64,000 bases of DNA from NCBI RefSeq assembly GCF_030068455.1, contig NZ_JAQOSQ010000018.1:1-64000 (forward strand), written 5' to 3'. The first letter of the stretch is position 1. Each line of letters opens with the position of its first letter. Made by a program: the position numbers and the translations under genes. Below are positions 1 through 8,276 of this stretch, piece after piece. This DNA is from Roseofilum casamattae BLCC-M143 (GTDB lineage Bacteria > Cyanobacteriota > Cyanobacteriia > Cyanobacteriales > Desertifilaceae). The notes beneath the pieces are model-generated. The model was given only the letters and a program-made list of their open reading frames with translations. It was not told the origin of the DNA and searched no databases.

Positions 1-167
1 ACTAATCCTAGTCCATTTAAGATCATCCCTTTGACTACTTGACCGGCACTGATTTTTTCCCCTCTTTGCTCACCTAGGATTTCATTAATTTTTCCTTCCA
101 TTCCAATAGAATCAATGATGCCTGCTACCAATCCTAAATGGTCTATATTACTTATTTCTACTGACAT
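1..167 (-). CDS. IS1634-type transposase, N-terminal part (DUF4277), cut by the window edge
   Basis: The first 167 bases read on the minus strand from an ATG at 167 as an uninterrupted 55-codon frame that runs off the window. The peptide begins MSVEISNIDHLGLVAGIID and continues with EKISAGQVVKGMILNGLGLV, which I recognise as the DUF4277 N-terminus of IS1634-family DDE transposases. The catalytic DDE core would lie outside the window, so activity cannot be judged. I could not place a terminal inverted repeat with confidence in the following 100 bp. The next feature is a decayed DUF429 gene, so the insertion may be connected with that decay. Confidence in the family is good; completeness of the element is unknown. 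Confidence 0.8.
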   Translation of the reverse strand, partial: MSVEISNIDHLGLVAGIIDSIGMEGKINEILGEQRGEKISAGQVVKGMILNGLGL

Positions 168-249
168 ATCTGAGAGTTGACTTTCGTCTATTTCCTCTCT
201 AGTATGACAGTCTGAGGGAACTTTGTTCCGACTTTTTTCAGTAAGCTTA

Positions 250-600
250 AATACTCAATGCTTTTCCTCGAGTTCTTATACTACATTTTGTCGCGCGGAA
301 TGTGGGTTCGAGCTGTTTCAGTTTCAGTGCTTTTCCGGTTGTGGGAATATCGGGCAAGGAAAGGGGAACGAAAGAACCCAGTGGTACGCTCGGCAAAGGG
401 ATGCTGTTGATTGGCAGGATAGCATCCGCCATGAGTTCTGGTTGTTCTGGGGGAAGATAGCGATCGATTCAAGGGAGAATGCGATCGAGTTCTACAATAT
501 TGGTTAAGTCTAGCAGGTGGAGTTATTGCGATCGCCACTCCAAACAACAGAGACCGCTCGCTCCAGAAACCCATCCCAAATCTATTCCCAAAAATCTCAT
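250..600 (-). pseudogene. Decayed DUF429 (predicted RNase H-like nuclease) gene
   Basis: From an ATG at 600 the minus strand reads MRFLGIDLGWVSGASGLCCL and then EWRSQ, the usual start of cyanobacterial DUF429 proteins. It then hits TAA at 523-525. The same frame resumes with LHLLDL and later IDRYLPPEQPEL, with a second stop (TGA) between them. After a further frame change and an apparent deletion, another frame gives GCYPANQQHPFAERTTGF (about 374-428), which corresponds to the family's conserved GCYPANLGxPFAERT segment. Family members run past 200 residues, so this is a fragment with two in-frame stops, an internal deletion and a frameshift. The homology assignment is from memory of the family, not from a search. 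Confidence 0.75.
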
Positions 601-624
601 ATTTTTGTATCAATTCGGTAATTT

Positions 625-3207
625 TTATGGATGAATATTATAGATTGTACGTGTATAATTTGAGTTCATTCTAACCCAAATTTTCCAAGAAAACTCATCT
701 CTGAAATCGCCTTGAACCCAGCTAATTCTTTCTAAATCATGCCACAGCCATCGGTAAACCATCTGAGTTACTGGACACCACCCTAACCAATTCGGTCTTA
801 GTTTGTCATGTGTCATTGCACAAGCATAAGGATAAATTGGTTCATTGCAATCTTGTAAACTTGAAATACCTTGCCGTATTTTTGGAGGTAAATCAGAAAA
901 GCGAGGATCTTCCAATGATAATATTCGATCGCCCAATTTAAAGTCCACACTATTTTTACATTCTTTAGACAAGGAAATCCAAGACCAACTGATGCTAACT
1001 GAATCTCGCTTGTGTCTAGGTAGTATTATTGTACCTATGAATTTAGCAGGTAGCATTGATGCAAGTTCTAATTCTGGCGCCAAACTACTAAACCAAGCAT
1101 CAACTAAGTTTTGATAACTATTAAGTGCTTGCAGATGAACATCTTCTACATATTTGAGCACAGTATCTGGAGAGATAATATCATTTTCAAAAAAAGATCT
1201 ATATGTAGATGGCAGCGCTAAATAATTATAATTTTGTGAATAATGTTTTTGTACTTCGGTTTTTAATTGAGAAATGCAAAATCTAATCATTCGTGAAAGT
1301 TTAGACATTGCTATTTTGGATAAACCGAATTTAATCTCATCTATTGGAATTGGTTCAAAAGATGGGAAACTTCTTCCTGTCACATGTAAAGCTCCATGCC
1401 AAGCTGCTTCCAAAGCAAGATAACTTTCGGAAAGAGGAATGCATCTCTCAATTACGGCTGTAGATAGTCGATCGGTAATGATTTTAAAATTTTTCTGCCA
1501 AATCCAAGATGCTCGTGGTTCATAATACACAATCTTGACAGAATCCCAACCGTCATCTAAAAGATTTTTTAAACCTGATAAATTGATGGAATTTCTAGTT
1601 CCCCAATACTGAATAATTTCTGGAGGGAGGGCAGCAATATTTTCTCTATTTTGATCGGAGAAGTCGAAACCGATAACAATATCCATAACATACTTCATAT
1701 TTAGATCGTCAAACCGTTTATCACAAAATCCAGTTCCTACTCTAGGTAAATCAACATCCTCAGTGAAGTCAAATACTAATTTACTCAAAGAACTTATTCC
1801 TTTAGACCAACTCTGCATTGCCCCTCGAAACAACTTTGCTATTTCGATCTCAGAAACCTCTGATTGGTATCTATAAAAATGCCAATATGACTTGACATTA
1901 CCTAATATATTGGATGCATAAACTGGATTAGTTTCAACAACTTTGGCAAAACGGAATGCTACATTCTCTAGCAACTTAATATGGTCTAAATTTACAACTT
2001 TTAATTGCAAGAATTCTCTAATCAGCGGATGCAGTTCATAGTACCTTTTCCTCACCCGTTGCAGTAAGCTCAACTCGATTAAACTATCTCGCCAGTCTCC
2101 TAACTTTTCTTTGTCTACTTCTGAATAGATACGTTCTACCAATGACCAGGCTATTGGAGCTGGAGCTAACAAACTCAGCAACCGTCCTAACTCTTTCTCT
2201 TCTTCTTCCAGCCCCTGCCAACTCAACTCAAATGCTGCTTTGACTCCTCGCTCGGCAGTCATACCTGTAAATCTATCATTTAAAGAGCGATGCTCTAATT
2301 CCAGAGACTTCTGAAGCCTCACCAATCGTAAATCCTGTTTCTTGGCCAGATACCTTGCTACTAGCTCCAATGCGAGCGGTAAATAACCCATATCCGCACA
2401 CAGAGCCTTCGCTATTCTCAGCTCCCGCTTTATCCGCTTCTCTTCCACAAACGATATCAATAATTTTAATGCTGCTTCTGTGTCTAATACCTGCAAATCC
2501 AGCGACTTAAATGGCGATTGTGATAATTGCTTGCGGGTTGTAATCAAAACTTTAAACTGCTTGTTAACTGGCGGAAGTAGTGTCTTAATCGCGTTATATT
2601 CTGTAACATCATCAAAAATCACCAATACCTCATCCTTTGAGGCCCACTTCTGCAACCACTTCTGCCAACTGGCTTCTATCCGTCTGCGAATACTCATCTC
2701 CTTTGTCTTTGAAGGATCTAGATTGAATCGTGCTTCTGCAAAACTCAGAAACTCTTCCACCACGTCCTCATCCTGGCAATTCAACCAGCAGACTCCACCA
2801 GGATAAGCTCCTTCGTCCAGATAGCGGTATGTATACTGTAAAGCTAGTTCTGTCTTACCAATACCTGCCATCCCTGTCAGACAAATAATCGTCCCCGGCT
2901 TTGCACTCTGGAATTGCTGATGTAACTGCTCCATTAGCTCATCTCGTCCCACAAATTTCTCTATCCCCGTCCGTGGCAACTTCTGTGGTGGAGTTGAATT
3001 ATTGATTGTTGTCGGACTTTGAGTGATATAAATATCCCTACCAGCATTCGCTGCCACAGTATGGTTGCCTTCTCCAGAAACCATTATCTGTTCTATCGAT
3101 TGCTCTTGAGGTGGCTGAACACTGTAGTTTTCTACCTTACCAATAACTGTGTCTGCTGGACTCCCTACATTCATCTGTATCTCTGGCTTAGACTCCTCTT
3201 CTGGCAT
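625..3207 (-). CDS. NB-ARC STAND ATPase with a long C-terminal region of unknown fold
   Basis: This 860-residue protein has a short N-terminal module (1-80), an NB-ARC ATPase (about 85-300), a winged-helix-like segment ending near LHPLIREFL, and about 450 residues I do not recognise. The ATPase is well marked: P-loop GMAGIGKT at 112-119, Walker B LVIFDD at 195-200, sensor LITTR at 221-225 and GYLPLAL at 274-280. STAND ATPases of this kind act as oligomerising switches, many of them in antiphage or self-killing responses; the role here is inferred. The N-terminal module contains QMN, then GKVEN and PP, and the motif GRDIYI common before cyanobacterial STAND domains. A similar module opens the small protein encoded at 3821-4189. 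No enzymatic effector domain is visible. It is the last gene of a minus-strand series with the genes at 3338 and 3821. Confidence 0.85.
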   Translation of the reverse strand: MPEEESKPEIQMNVGSPADTVIGKVENYSVQPPQEQSIEQIMVSGEGNHTVAANAGRDIYITQSPTTINNSTPPQKLPRTGIEKFVGRDELMEQLHQQFQSAKPGTIICLTGMAGIGKTELALQYTYRYLDEGAYPGGVCWLNCQDEDVVEEFLSFAEARFNLDPSKTKEMSIRRRIEASWQKWLQKWASKDEVLVIFDDVTEYNAIKTLLPPVNKQFKVLITTRKQLSQSPFKSLDLQVLDTEAALKLLISFVEEKRIKRELRIAKALCADMGYLPLALELVARYLAKKQDLRLVRLQKSLELEHRSLNDRFTGMTAERGVKAAFELSWQGLEEEEKELGRLLSLLAPAPIAWSLVERIYSEVDKEKLGDWRDSLIELSLLQRVRKRYYELHPLIREFLQLKVVNLDHIKLLENVAFRFAKVVETNPVYASNILGNVKSYWHFYRYQSEVSEIEIAKLFRGAMQSWSKGISSLSKLVFDFTEDVDLPRVGTGFCDKRFDDLNMKYVMDIVIGFDFSDQNRENIAALPPEIIQYWGTRNSINLSGLKNLLDDGWDSVKIVYYEPRASWIWQKNFKIITDRLSTAVIERCIPLSESYLALEAAWHGALHVTGRSFPSFEPIPIDEIKFGLSKIAMSKLSRMIRFCISQLKTEVQKHYSQNYNYLALPSTYRSFFENDIISPDTVLKYVEDVHLQALNSYQNLVDAWFSSLAPELELASMLPAKFIGTIILPRHKRDSVSISWSWISLSKECKNSVDFKLGDRILSLEDPRFSDLPPKIRQGISSLQDCNEPIYPYACAMTHDKLRPNWLGWCPVTQMVYRWLWHDLERISWVQGDFRDEFSWKIWVRMNSNYTRTIYNIHP

Positions 3208-3337
3208 AAATAGTCAATCTCCAGTTTTCAGCAACATTTTCTAATTCTAGCCAAAATCTTCGGAATTAGGTTTTCTGCGGAATAGAGAAGATCTTATCGA
3301 TCGCTCGATCGCCCTGATAATATCGATTAATGCTTGT

Positions 3338-3673
3338 TTATCCGGCTGCATAAATAACTTCGGCTGAATTAAGAATAGTTGCACGACGCAGAACATTATG
3401 ACTGTGCATAATACTTTGTCGAGTTAGCAGATCCACCGGCCGGTGAAACAGAGCGGCTAACTCTTCTCGCATTTGGATAAATTCCAATCCCCAAGCGTGA
3501 TTCGGAGTAAATGTGACTAGAACATCCACATCACTATCTAGATGAAAATCATCTCGTAGAATTGAACCAAATAAAGCTAACTCAACAATACTCCAGCGTT
3601 GGCAAAAATCAACCAGCTCTTTTGGAGTAATTCCAAGACGGACATACATGCAATCTTCAACTGTTGTACTCAT
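3338..3673 (-). CDS. MNT-type nucleotidyltransferase (antitoxin-like)
   Basis: This 111-residue protein has the minimal nucleotidyltransferase signature GSILRDDF followed by SDVDVLV, giving the GS...DxD active site of MntA/MenA-like proteins. In HEPN-MNT toxin-antitoxin pairs such proteins modify and silence an adjacent HepT RNase. No HEPN protein is encoded beside it: the gaps on each side (131 and 147 bp) are too short. It lies between a small adaptor-like gene upstream and the STAND ATPase gene downstream, all on the minus strand, so co-transcription is plausible. It resembles the second MNT gene at 61705-62061 in length and motif (GSVLRDDF). The family call is firm; a link with the STAND protein is only inferred from position. 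Confidence 0.85.
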   Translation of the reverse strand: MSTTVEDCMYVRLGITPKELVDFCQRWSIVELALFGSILRDDFHLDSDVDVLVTFTPNHAWGLEFIQMREELAALFHRPVDLLTRQSIMHSHNVLRRATILNSAEVIYAAG

Positions 3674-3820
3674 TTCTCCTGCACTCTCGCTAATGGCACG
3701 TTGTTCTGTAGATTAATGTCTGTTTTGGTTAAGCTGAAACTCTCATAATGTCCTTGGTTGTGGTTCCCATTGCGTTGTACCATTGATGGCTAAACGCCTT
3801 TAAGCAAAACTGACGTTAGA

Positions 3821-4189
3821 TTATCCATTCTGAAAACCTTCATAGACTGCTACCAAAATCTTTACATAAGGATTATCGAGCAGTTCTTTGAGTGCCTCTA
3901 TTCCTCCTGCTTTCAATCCTCCGATAACTCGTTCTTGTAGCTCTGGATTTTTGTTTATTCCCTTGGCTGCTACCTCTATCTCTGTCTGAATATCCGCTGA
4001 CAAATGATTGGGATACAAGTTGTTTAGCAATTGCAGCAACTGGTGAATCTCAGCCGCTGAATCAGCTAAACTCTGCTTCGGAGGCACCTGTACCGTCTCT
4101 GCTTTACCAACGGCACTATTAACAGTACTGGTGAAGTTCATCTGTACTTCGATATTATTGGTTATCCCCTTATTCGGTTCATTGCTCAT
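3821..4189 (-). CDS. Small cyanobacterial adaptor-like protein sharing an N-terminal module with the STAND ATPase
   Basis: This 122-residue protein has two parts. Residues 1-45 (VQMNFTSTVNSAVGKAETVQVPPKQS) parallel the STAND protein's EIQMN...VIGKVENYSVQPPQEQS. Residues 45-122 form an alpha-helical domain that begins SAAEIHQLLQLL and ends with LKELLDNPYVKILVAVYEGF. I recognise this two-part arrangement as a module common in cyanobacteria, alone or fused to pentapeptide-repeat or STAND proteins; I know no proven function. It opens a minus-strand series followed by the MNT nucleotidyltransferase and the STAND ATPase. A homotypic adaptor role is a hypothesis from the shared motif. Confidence 0.7.
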   Translation of the reverse strand: MSNEPNKGITNNIEVQMNFTSTVNSAVGKAETVQVPPKQSLADSAAEIHQLLQLLNNLYPNHLSADIQTEIEVAAKGINKNPELQERVIGGLKAGGIEALKELLDNPYVKILVAVYEGFQNG

Positions 4190-4357
4190 GAAAGATTCTG
4201 ACTTACCTGAATTCTCTTATCCTTAGTTTAACAATCTCTAGCAGTTTCTGCCCACTTTATGCGAGCATTTACTGTTTACAGAGACCAATACCAAATACTA
4301 ATCGACCTGATTTCCTAATACTCTGGTACATTCATATCTGCGATCGCGGAAAAAATA

Positions 4358-5893
4358 CTAAAGTTCCTCTTCCTCAAATTTTAGGGTTTGCAATTCTGCT
4401 TGTAGCTCTTGAAAATAGCTACTTTGGGTAATTTCGCGAACTTGCCGATCGCGCTTTTCCCGGTCAATTTCGATCTGTAGTTCTGCCACTTGGCGTTTCA
4501 GATTTTCTTCTTCTTGTTTGCGCTTGGTAATGTCTTGCACAATGCCTTCATAGTACAAGACTTGCCCGCTTCCGTCTCGCACGGCGCGAGTATCTTCAGA
4601 CACCCAAATTGTGCTGCCATCTTGTCGATAAATTTGGTATTCCCAATCTTGCACGGAACCCTCAGTTTCCATGGTTTGCTCGAACCACTCGCGATCGTTC
4701 GGATTCACATAAACCGGCCGATTATCGCGGTTAATTCCCGCGATTGTATCTTCAGGAGAATCATATCCATAAATGCGTGCCATGGCTGGATTTACGCTAA
4801 TAAACTTGCCATCGGGAGTGGCCTGAAAAATACCTTCCAAAGCATTTTCAAAAATACTGCGATACTTTTCTTCTGCAATGCGCAATGCTTCCTCGGCTTC
4901 TTTGCGTTGGGTAACATCCAATCCTACCGTAACAATGGCATTACCGCGATCGTATTTTTGCACGGCGACTAAAAAATGACAAACCTCACCATTCACGACT
5001 AGCTGAATCTCTTCCGAGCGGCTCAGATCGGAACTATGAATAAAGTTAGTAATAAAGTCAGAAAACGTCTTGCCATTTTGGATAAATCCCAGAGGGCGAT
5101 CGACAAAATCATCCACCTGCAACCCAAATTGTTCGGCTAAGTGTGGATTCACTCCCAGATAATAGCCTTGACAGCTTAACCAAGACACCGAACCGGGAAT
5201 GGCATCTAAAACCGCTTGCAGTTTTTCCTTGGCATAATTTAAGTCTTCTTTAGCTTGTTTGAGGGCATGAATATCTGAGAGCGCAAACAAAATTGTCTCT
5301 TCGCCTTTGTAGCGCAGGGAATGTAGAGATGCATTCACCCAAAATGGCAGCCCGTCGCTCGCCTGACAGAGTAACTCGTACCCAGTTACCGCCCCCCGTT
5401 CTTGAAACTGTTGTAACAGTTGCTGGCAGTCATCGGCATTAATACAATAATCGGCGATAAAACGACCGGTAAAATGTTCTCGAGCAGCCTTAAACCATTT
5501 GCTCGCCGTCAGATTAGCATATAATATCTCACCGCTACCGATGCGCGAAATCATGACCGCCACTGGCATGGCTTCGGTAATCGCTTGGAATTGTTCTTCT
5601 GTTTCTCGCTTAGCTGCTTTCGCTCGGTTTTTAAAGTCATCTTCAATGGTGGAAGAATGGTCGGTTACCGTCTCCAGCAGCATTTCTAGATCCGCTTTCT
5701 CTTGTTGAATATTCTGTAGTTCCTGCTTTAAGCGAATCATCTCTTTGACCACATTCTCGCGGGGACGAGTATCGATTGAGCGAATATACTCTCGCAACAC
5801 ATCTGTTTTGGTGCGATTGGTTTCGGCACAGTACGCTTCGATCGCACTCAGTTCGGCTTCGGATACGGGAATGGTCAATAACTTTTTAGTCAC
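4358..5893 (-). CDS. Ribbon-helix-helix plus triple-PAS protein without a catalytic output
   Basis: The 511-residue protein starts with a CopG/Arc-like ribbon-helix-helix segment (about 3-42; strand LLTIPVS, then helices ending TDVLREYIRSI). A coiled coil (50-95) and three PAS domains follow (about 100-215, 225-335, 340-460). It ends in a short helical module with IEIDREKRD and ITQSSYFQELQ. No kinase, GGDEF, EAL, cyclase or phosphatase domain is present. The start is GTG at 5893 with a weak Shine-Dalgarno. It lies 45 bp downstream of the Cache-HAMP-PAS receptor, whose last two PAS domains and tail are clearly similar, so the two genes look like relatives in one operon. Direct DNA binding by the N-terminus would make it a PAS-controlled regulator; that is inference. 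Confidence 0.75.
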   Translation of the reverse strand: MTKKLLTIPVSEAELSAIEAYCAETNRTKTDVLREYIRSIDTRPRENVVKEMIRLKQELQNIQQEKADLEMLLETVTDHSSTIEDDFKNRAKAAKRETEEQFQAITEAMPVAVMISRIGSGEILYANLTASKWFKAAREHFTGRFIADYCINADDCQQLLQQFQERGAVTGYELLCQASDGLPFWVNASLHSLRYKGEETILFALSDIHALKQAKEDLNYAKEKLQAVLDAIPGSVSWLSCQGYYLGVNPHLAEQFGLQVDDFVDRPLGFIQNGKTFSDFITNFIHSSDLSRSEEIQLVVNGEVCHFLVAVQKYDRGNAIVTVGLDVTQRKEAEEALRIAEEKYRSIFENALEGIFQATPDGKFISVNPAMARIYGYDSPEDTIAGINRDNRPVYVNPNDREWFEQTMETEGSVQDWEYQIYRQDGSTIWVSEDTRAVRDGSGQVLYYEGIVQDITKRKQEEENLKRQVAELQIEIDREKRDRQVREITQSSYFQELQAELQTLKFEEEEL

Positions 5894-5938
5894 GATCTCT
5901 GTGGCGCTCTGTGGCGCTAGGGGTATCTGAATGGAGGT

Positions 5939-8152
5939 TTAGCTATCCCAAAAGCGATCGACATCAATCTGAGCGATTTCAGCTTTCAACTGCTGGAAAT
6001 AGTCGGCTTGAGTAATCTTCGTTACTTCTCGTTGCAGGGTTTGGCGGTCGATTTCAATACGCAATTCAGCTAACTGTTGTTTCAATTTTTCCTCTTCTTG
6101 TTTTCGATATGTAATGTCTTGGACAATTCCTTCATCATACAAAACTTCTCCATCTAAATTACGAACTCGGCGGGTGTGCTCTTCTACCCAAATTATGGAA
6201 CCGTCTTGACGGTAAACTTGGTATTCCCAATGTTTAATTTCTCCCACTTCCGCAAGCTGCGTTTGAGCCATGTGCCAAGTGTTCGGCTCCAGGTACTGCT
6301 CTAGGTTGCTGCGATTTACTCCAGCCATTGCCTCGGCACAGGATTCATAGCCATAGATCGCCGCGAAGGCGGGGTTAACGCTCAGATATTTCCCGTTTGG
6401 CGTGGCTTGAAAGATGCCTTCTAGAGCATTTTCGACTAAGCTACTGTAGTTTTGTTCGATAATCTGTAGGGCTTGTTGGGCTTGCCGGCGTTCGGTAATA
6501 TCAAACCCGATCGCCACTGTGGAAGTGCGCCGGTGATATTTTTGCACGGCCATTAGATAGTAGTGAATTTCTCCGCGAATGGGGATGGGCAAAATTTGCA
6601 AGTCGCCATCGCGATCGCTATGCAGAAAATTATAAATAAATTGACTGTATTCCGGACTTTTGCCGAAATAACCAACTGGTTTCCCAATCATCTCTTCTGG
6701 CGGCAGATCTAAATTATGGGCTAGATGTTGGTTCACTCCCAAATAAATGCCTTCGGCATTCATCCAAGAGACGGCGCCGGGAATGGCATCGAGAACGGCT
6801 TCGAGTTGGTCGTTGGTTTCTGCTAGGGCGTTTTTGGCTTGGTGCAGGTCAATATTTTGTATTTCTAAGGCGCTGAAGCTCTCTTGCAATTTTTTCGCCA
6901 TGGTGTTGAAGGATGCTGCCATGGTATCGAGTTCCCGAATTCCCCGGAGAGCAAGGTTTTGCTCGAGCTGGCCGCTGGCAATTTCAGTGGAGGCTTGACT
7001 GAGATTGAGTACGGGTTGACCGATCCAACTGGTGGTAATAACGCCTAGTCCCACGGCTCCAAGAAGGGCTAAACCGCAGAGAATAATGGTGGTGCGAGTA
7101 TTCGTGTGGATTTGCTCCATAAAGTCGGATTCGGGAATGACCAAAATAATTAACCATTCCAATCCGCGATCGCGCAAGGGCACGACTTGGATAAAGTGTC
7201 GTTCTCCATTGAGAGTAACATTGAGCTGTTGCTGAGTGCGGATATTTTCTAGAGTGGTAAACCGCTGTAGCAGGTATTCGGTGGTTTGGCGCACCAGTTG
7301 ATTTTCACTCTCGGTGGCTTGCTGGTGCTGGCGATGGTCTTCGGGACCGATGGCGAGCGGTTCATTGGTCGAGCTGGAAATAAAGTTACCTGTATTCTCA
7401 ATAATAAAGGCTTGGCCGGTTTTGCCAATGGTGAGCTGCTGCAGAAATTCGCCCAGATCTTCGGAGAGCAAAACATCTGTGGCGCAGACTCCGAGAATGG
7501 CGTTACCCCATTCACTATAGACGGGGACGCTGGCGGTCACCGTTGGCATTCCGTTGCTAAAGTCGAGATAGACCTTGCTCCACACCGGAACGCCTTTGGC
7601 AATGGCTCCGCGATACCAAGGACGAAGGCGGGGATCGTAGTAGGAGAGGGGAGCGATAAAGTAGGTGCGATCGCCTCTAGAATCAATTCGGTAGCGCGAC
7701 ATAATATAATCGGTTTCGCGGTTGCTCGTCAGCAGCTCGAGAGTCCCTTCGTCTTCGTCCGAGCGACTGACGCTGAGAAAATCTCCTCGGTTGGTTCCGC
7801 AATACACGCTATTCACAAATGGGGTAATTTTCATTTGTTGCAGCAACTGGGGAGCGCGCAGAGCTGTAGTTGGGTCGAGTTCTCCTGCCGCGAGAGCATT
7901 GGCATTGAGGCGGTTAATGTTGTGCGGCGTTTCTAAGTAGCTTTGCAGTTTTTGTTCGATGCGAGCGGTTAATTCCGATCGCAGTTGCAAGGCTAAGTCA
8001 TTTACTACTTTCTGGCCGTTGCGAAAGGATAAGTATCCCACTAGCCCCACCACAGCTAAAATCTGTGCGATCCAAGGGAGGGTAAGCACCATCCGTAACG
8101 GGAATGACCGAGAGCCTTGAGCCAATGGATCTGGGGATGTCGGATGGGCCAT
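5939..8152 (-). CDS. Membrane receptor: Cache sensor, HAMP, two PAS domains
   Basis: The 737-residue protein has a transmembrane helix at about 28-47 (PWIAQILAVVGLVGYLSF), an extracytoplasmic double-Cache region (about 50-345, with YYDPRLRPWYRGA typical of dCache), and a second transmembrane helix at about 352-375. A HAMP linker and two PAS domains (about 450-560 and 570-690) follow. It stops after a short helical tail with IEIDRQ and ITQADYFQQL. There is no histidine kinase or cyclase domain, so output must pass through a partner or through the tail. The tail and PAS pair resemble those of the next gene downstream (4358-5893), with which it probably forms an operon. It probably senses a small periplasmic ligand; the ligand cannot be read from sequence. 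Confidence 0.85.
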   Translation of the reverse strand: MAHPTSPDPLAQGSRSFPLRMVLTLPWIAQILAVVGLVGYLSFRNGQKVVNDLALQLRSELTARIEQKLQSYLETPHNINRLNANALAAGELDPTTALRAPQLLQQMKITPFVNSVYCGTNRGDFLSVSRSDEDEGTLELLTSNRETDYIMSRYRIDSRGDRTYFIAPLSYYDPRLRPWYRGAIAKGVPVWSKVYLDFSNGMPTVTASVPVYSEWGNAILGVCATDVLLSEDLGEFLQQLTIGKTGQAFIIENTGNFISSSTNEPLAIGPEDHRQHQQATESENQLVRQTTEYLLQRFTTLENIRTQQQLNVTLNGERHFIQVVPLRDRGLEWLIILVIPESDFMEQIHTNTRTTIILCGLALLGAVGLGVITTSWIGQPVLNLSQASTEIASGQLEQNLALRGIRELDTMAASFNTMAKKLQESFSALEIQNIDLHQAKNALAETNDQLEAVLDAIPGAVSWMNAEGIYLGVNQHLAHNLDLPPEEMIGKPVGYFGKSPEYSQFIYNFLHSDRDGDLQILPIPIRGEIHYYLMAVQKYHRRTSTVAIGFDITERRQAQQALQIIEQNYSSLVENALEGIFQATPNGKYLSVNPAFAAIYGYESCAEAMAGVNRSNLEQYLEPNTWHMAQTQLAEVGEIKHWEYQVYRQDGSIIWVEEHTRRVRNLDGEVLYDEGIVQDITYRKQEEEKLKQQLAELRIEIDRQTLQREVTKITQADYFQQLKAEIAQIDVDRFWDS

Positions 8153-8276
8153 ACTTCAGAGCGCTTTCAATGATTGCCGATATGAAAGGTGCGGTTAATT
8201 GAGGGCAGATGACTATTCTATTGTAGGAACTCAAATCGGGAAGGAAAAAGATTTCCTATTCCCTATGCACGTAGCG

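Noticed and set aside
223-507. Plus-strand frame over the DUF429 relic
   Set aside because: It is a by-product of the decayed minus-strand gene; its peptide has no recognisable motif and no ribosome-binding site.
3208-3337. HEPN toxin partner for the MNT gene at 3338
   Set aside because: Only 130 bp are available and no frame of suitable length or HEPN motif is present. The same holds after the second MNT gene (62062-62217).
7286-7936. 216-codon plus-strand frame inside the Cache-HAMP-PAS gene
   Set aside because: It lies wholly opposite a well-supported gene and shows no motif or Shine-Dalgarno, so it is an antisense shadow.
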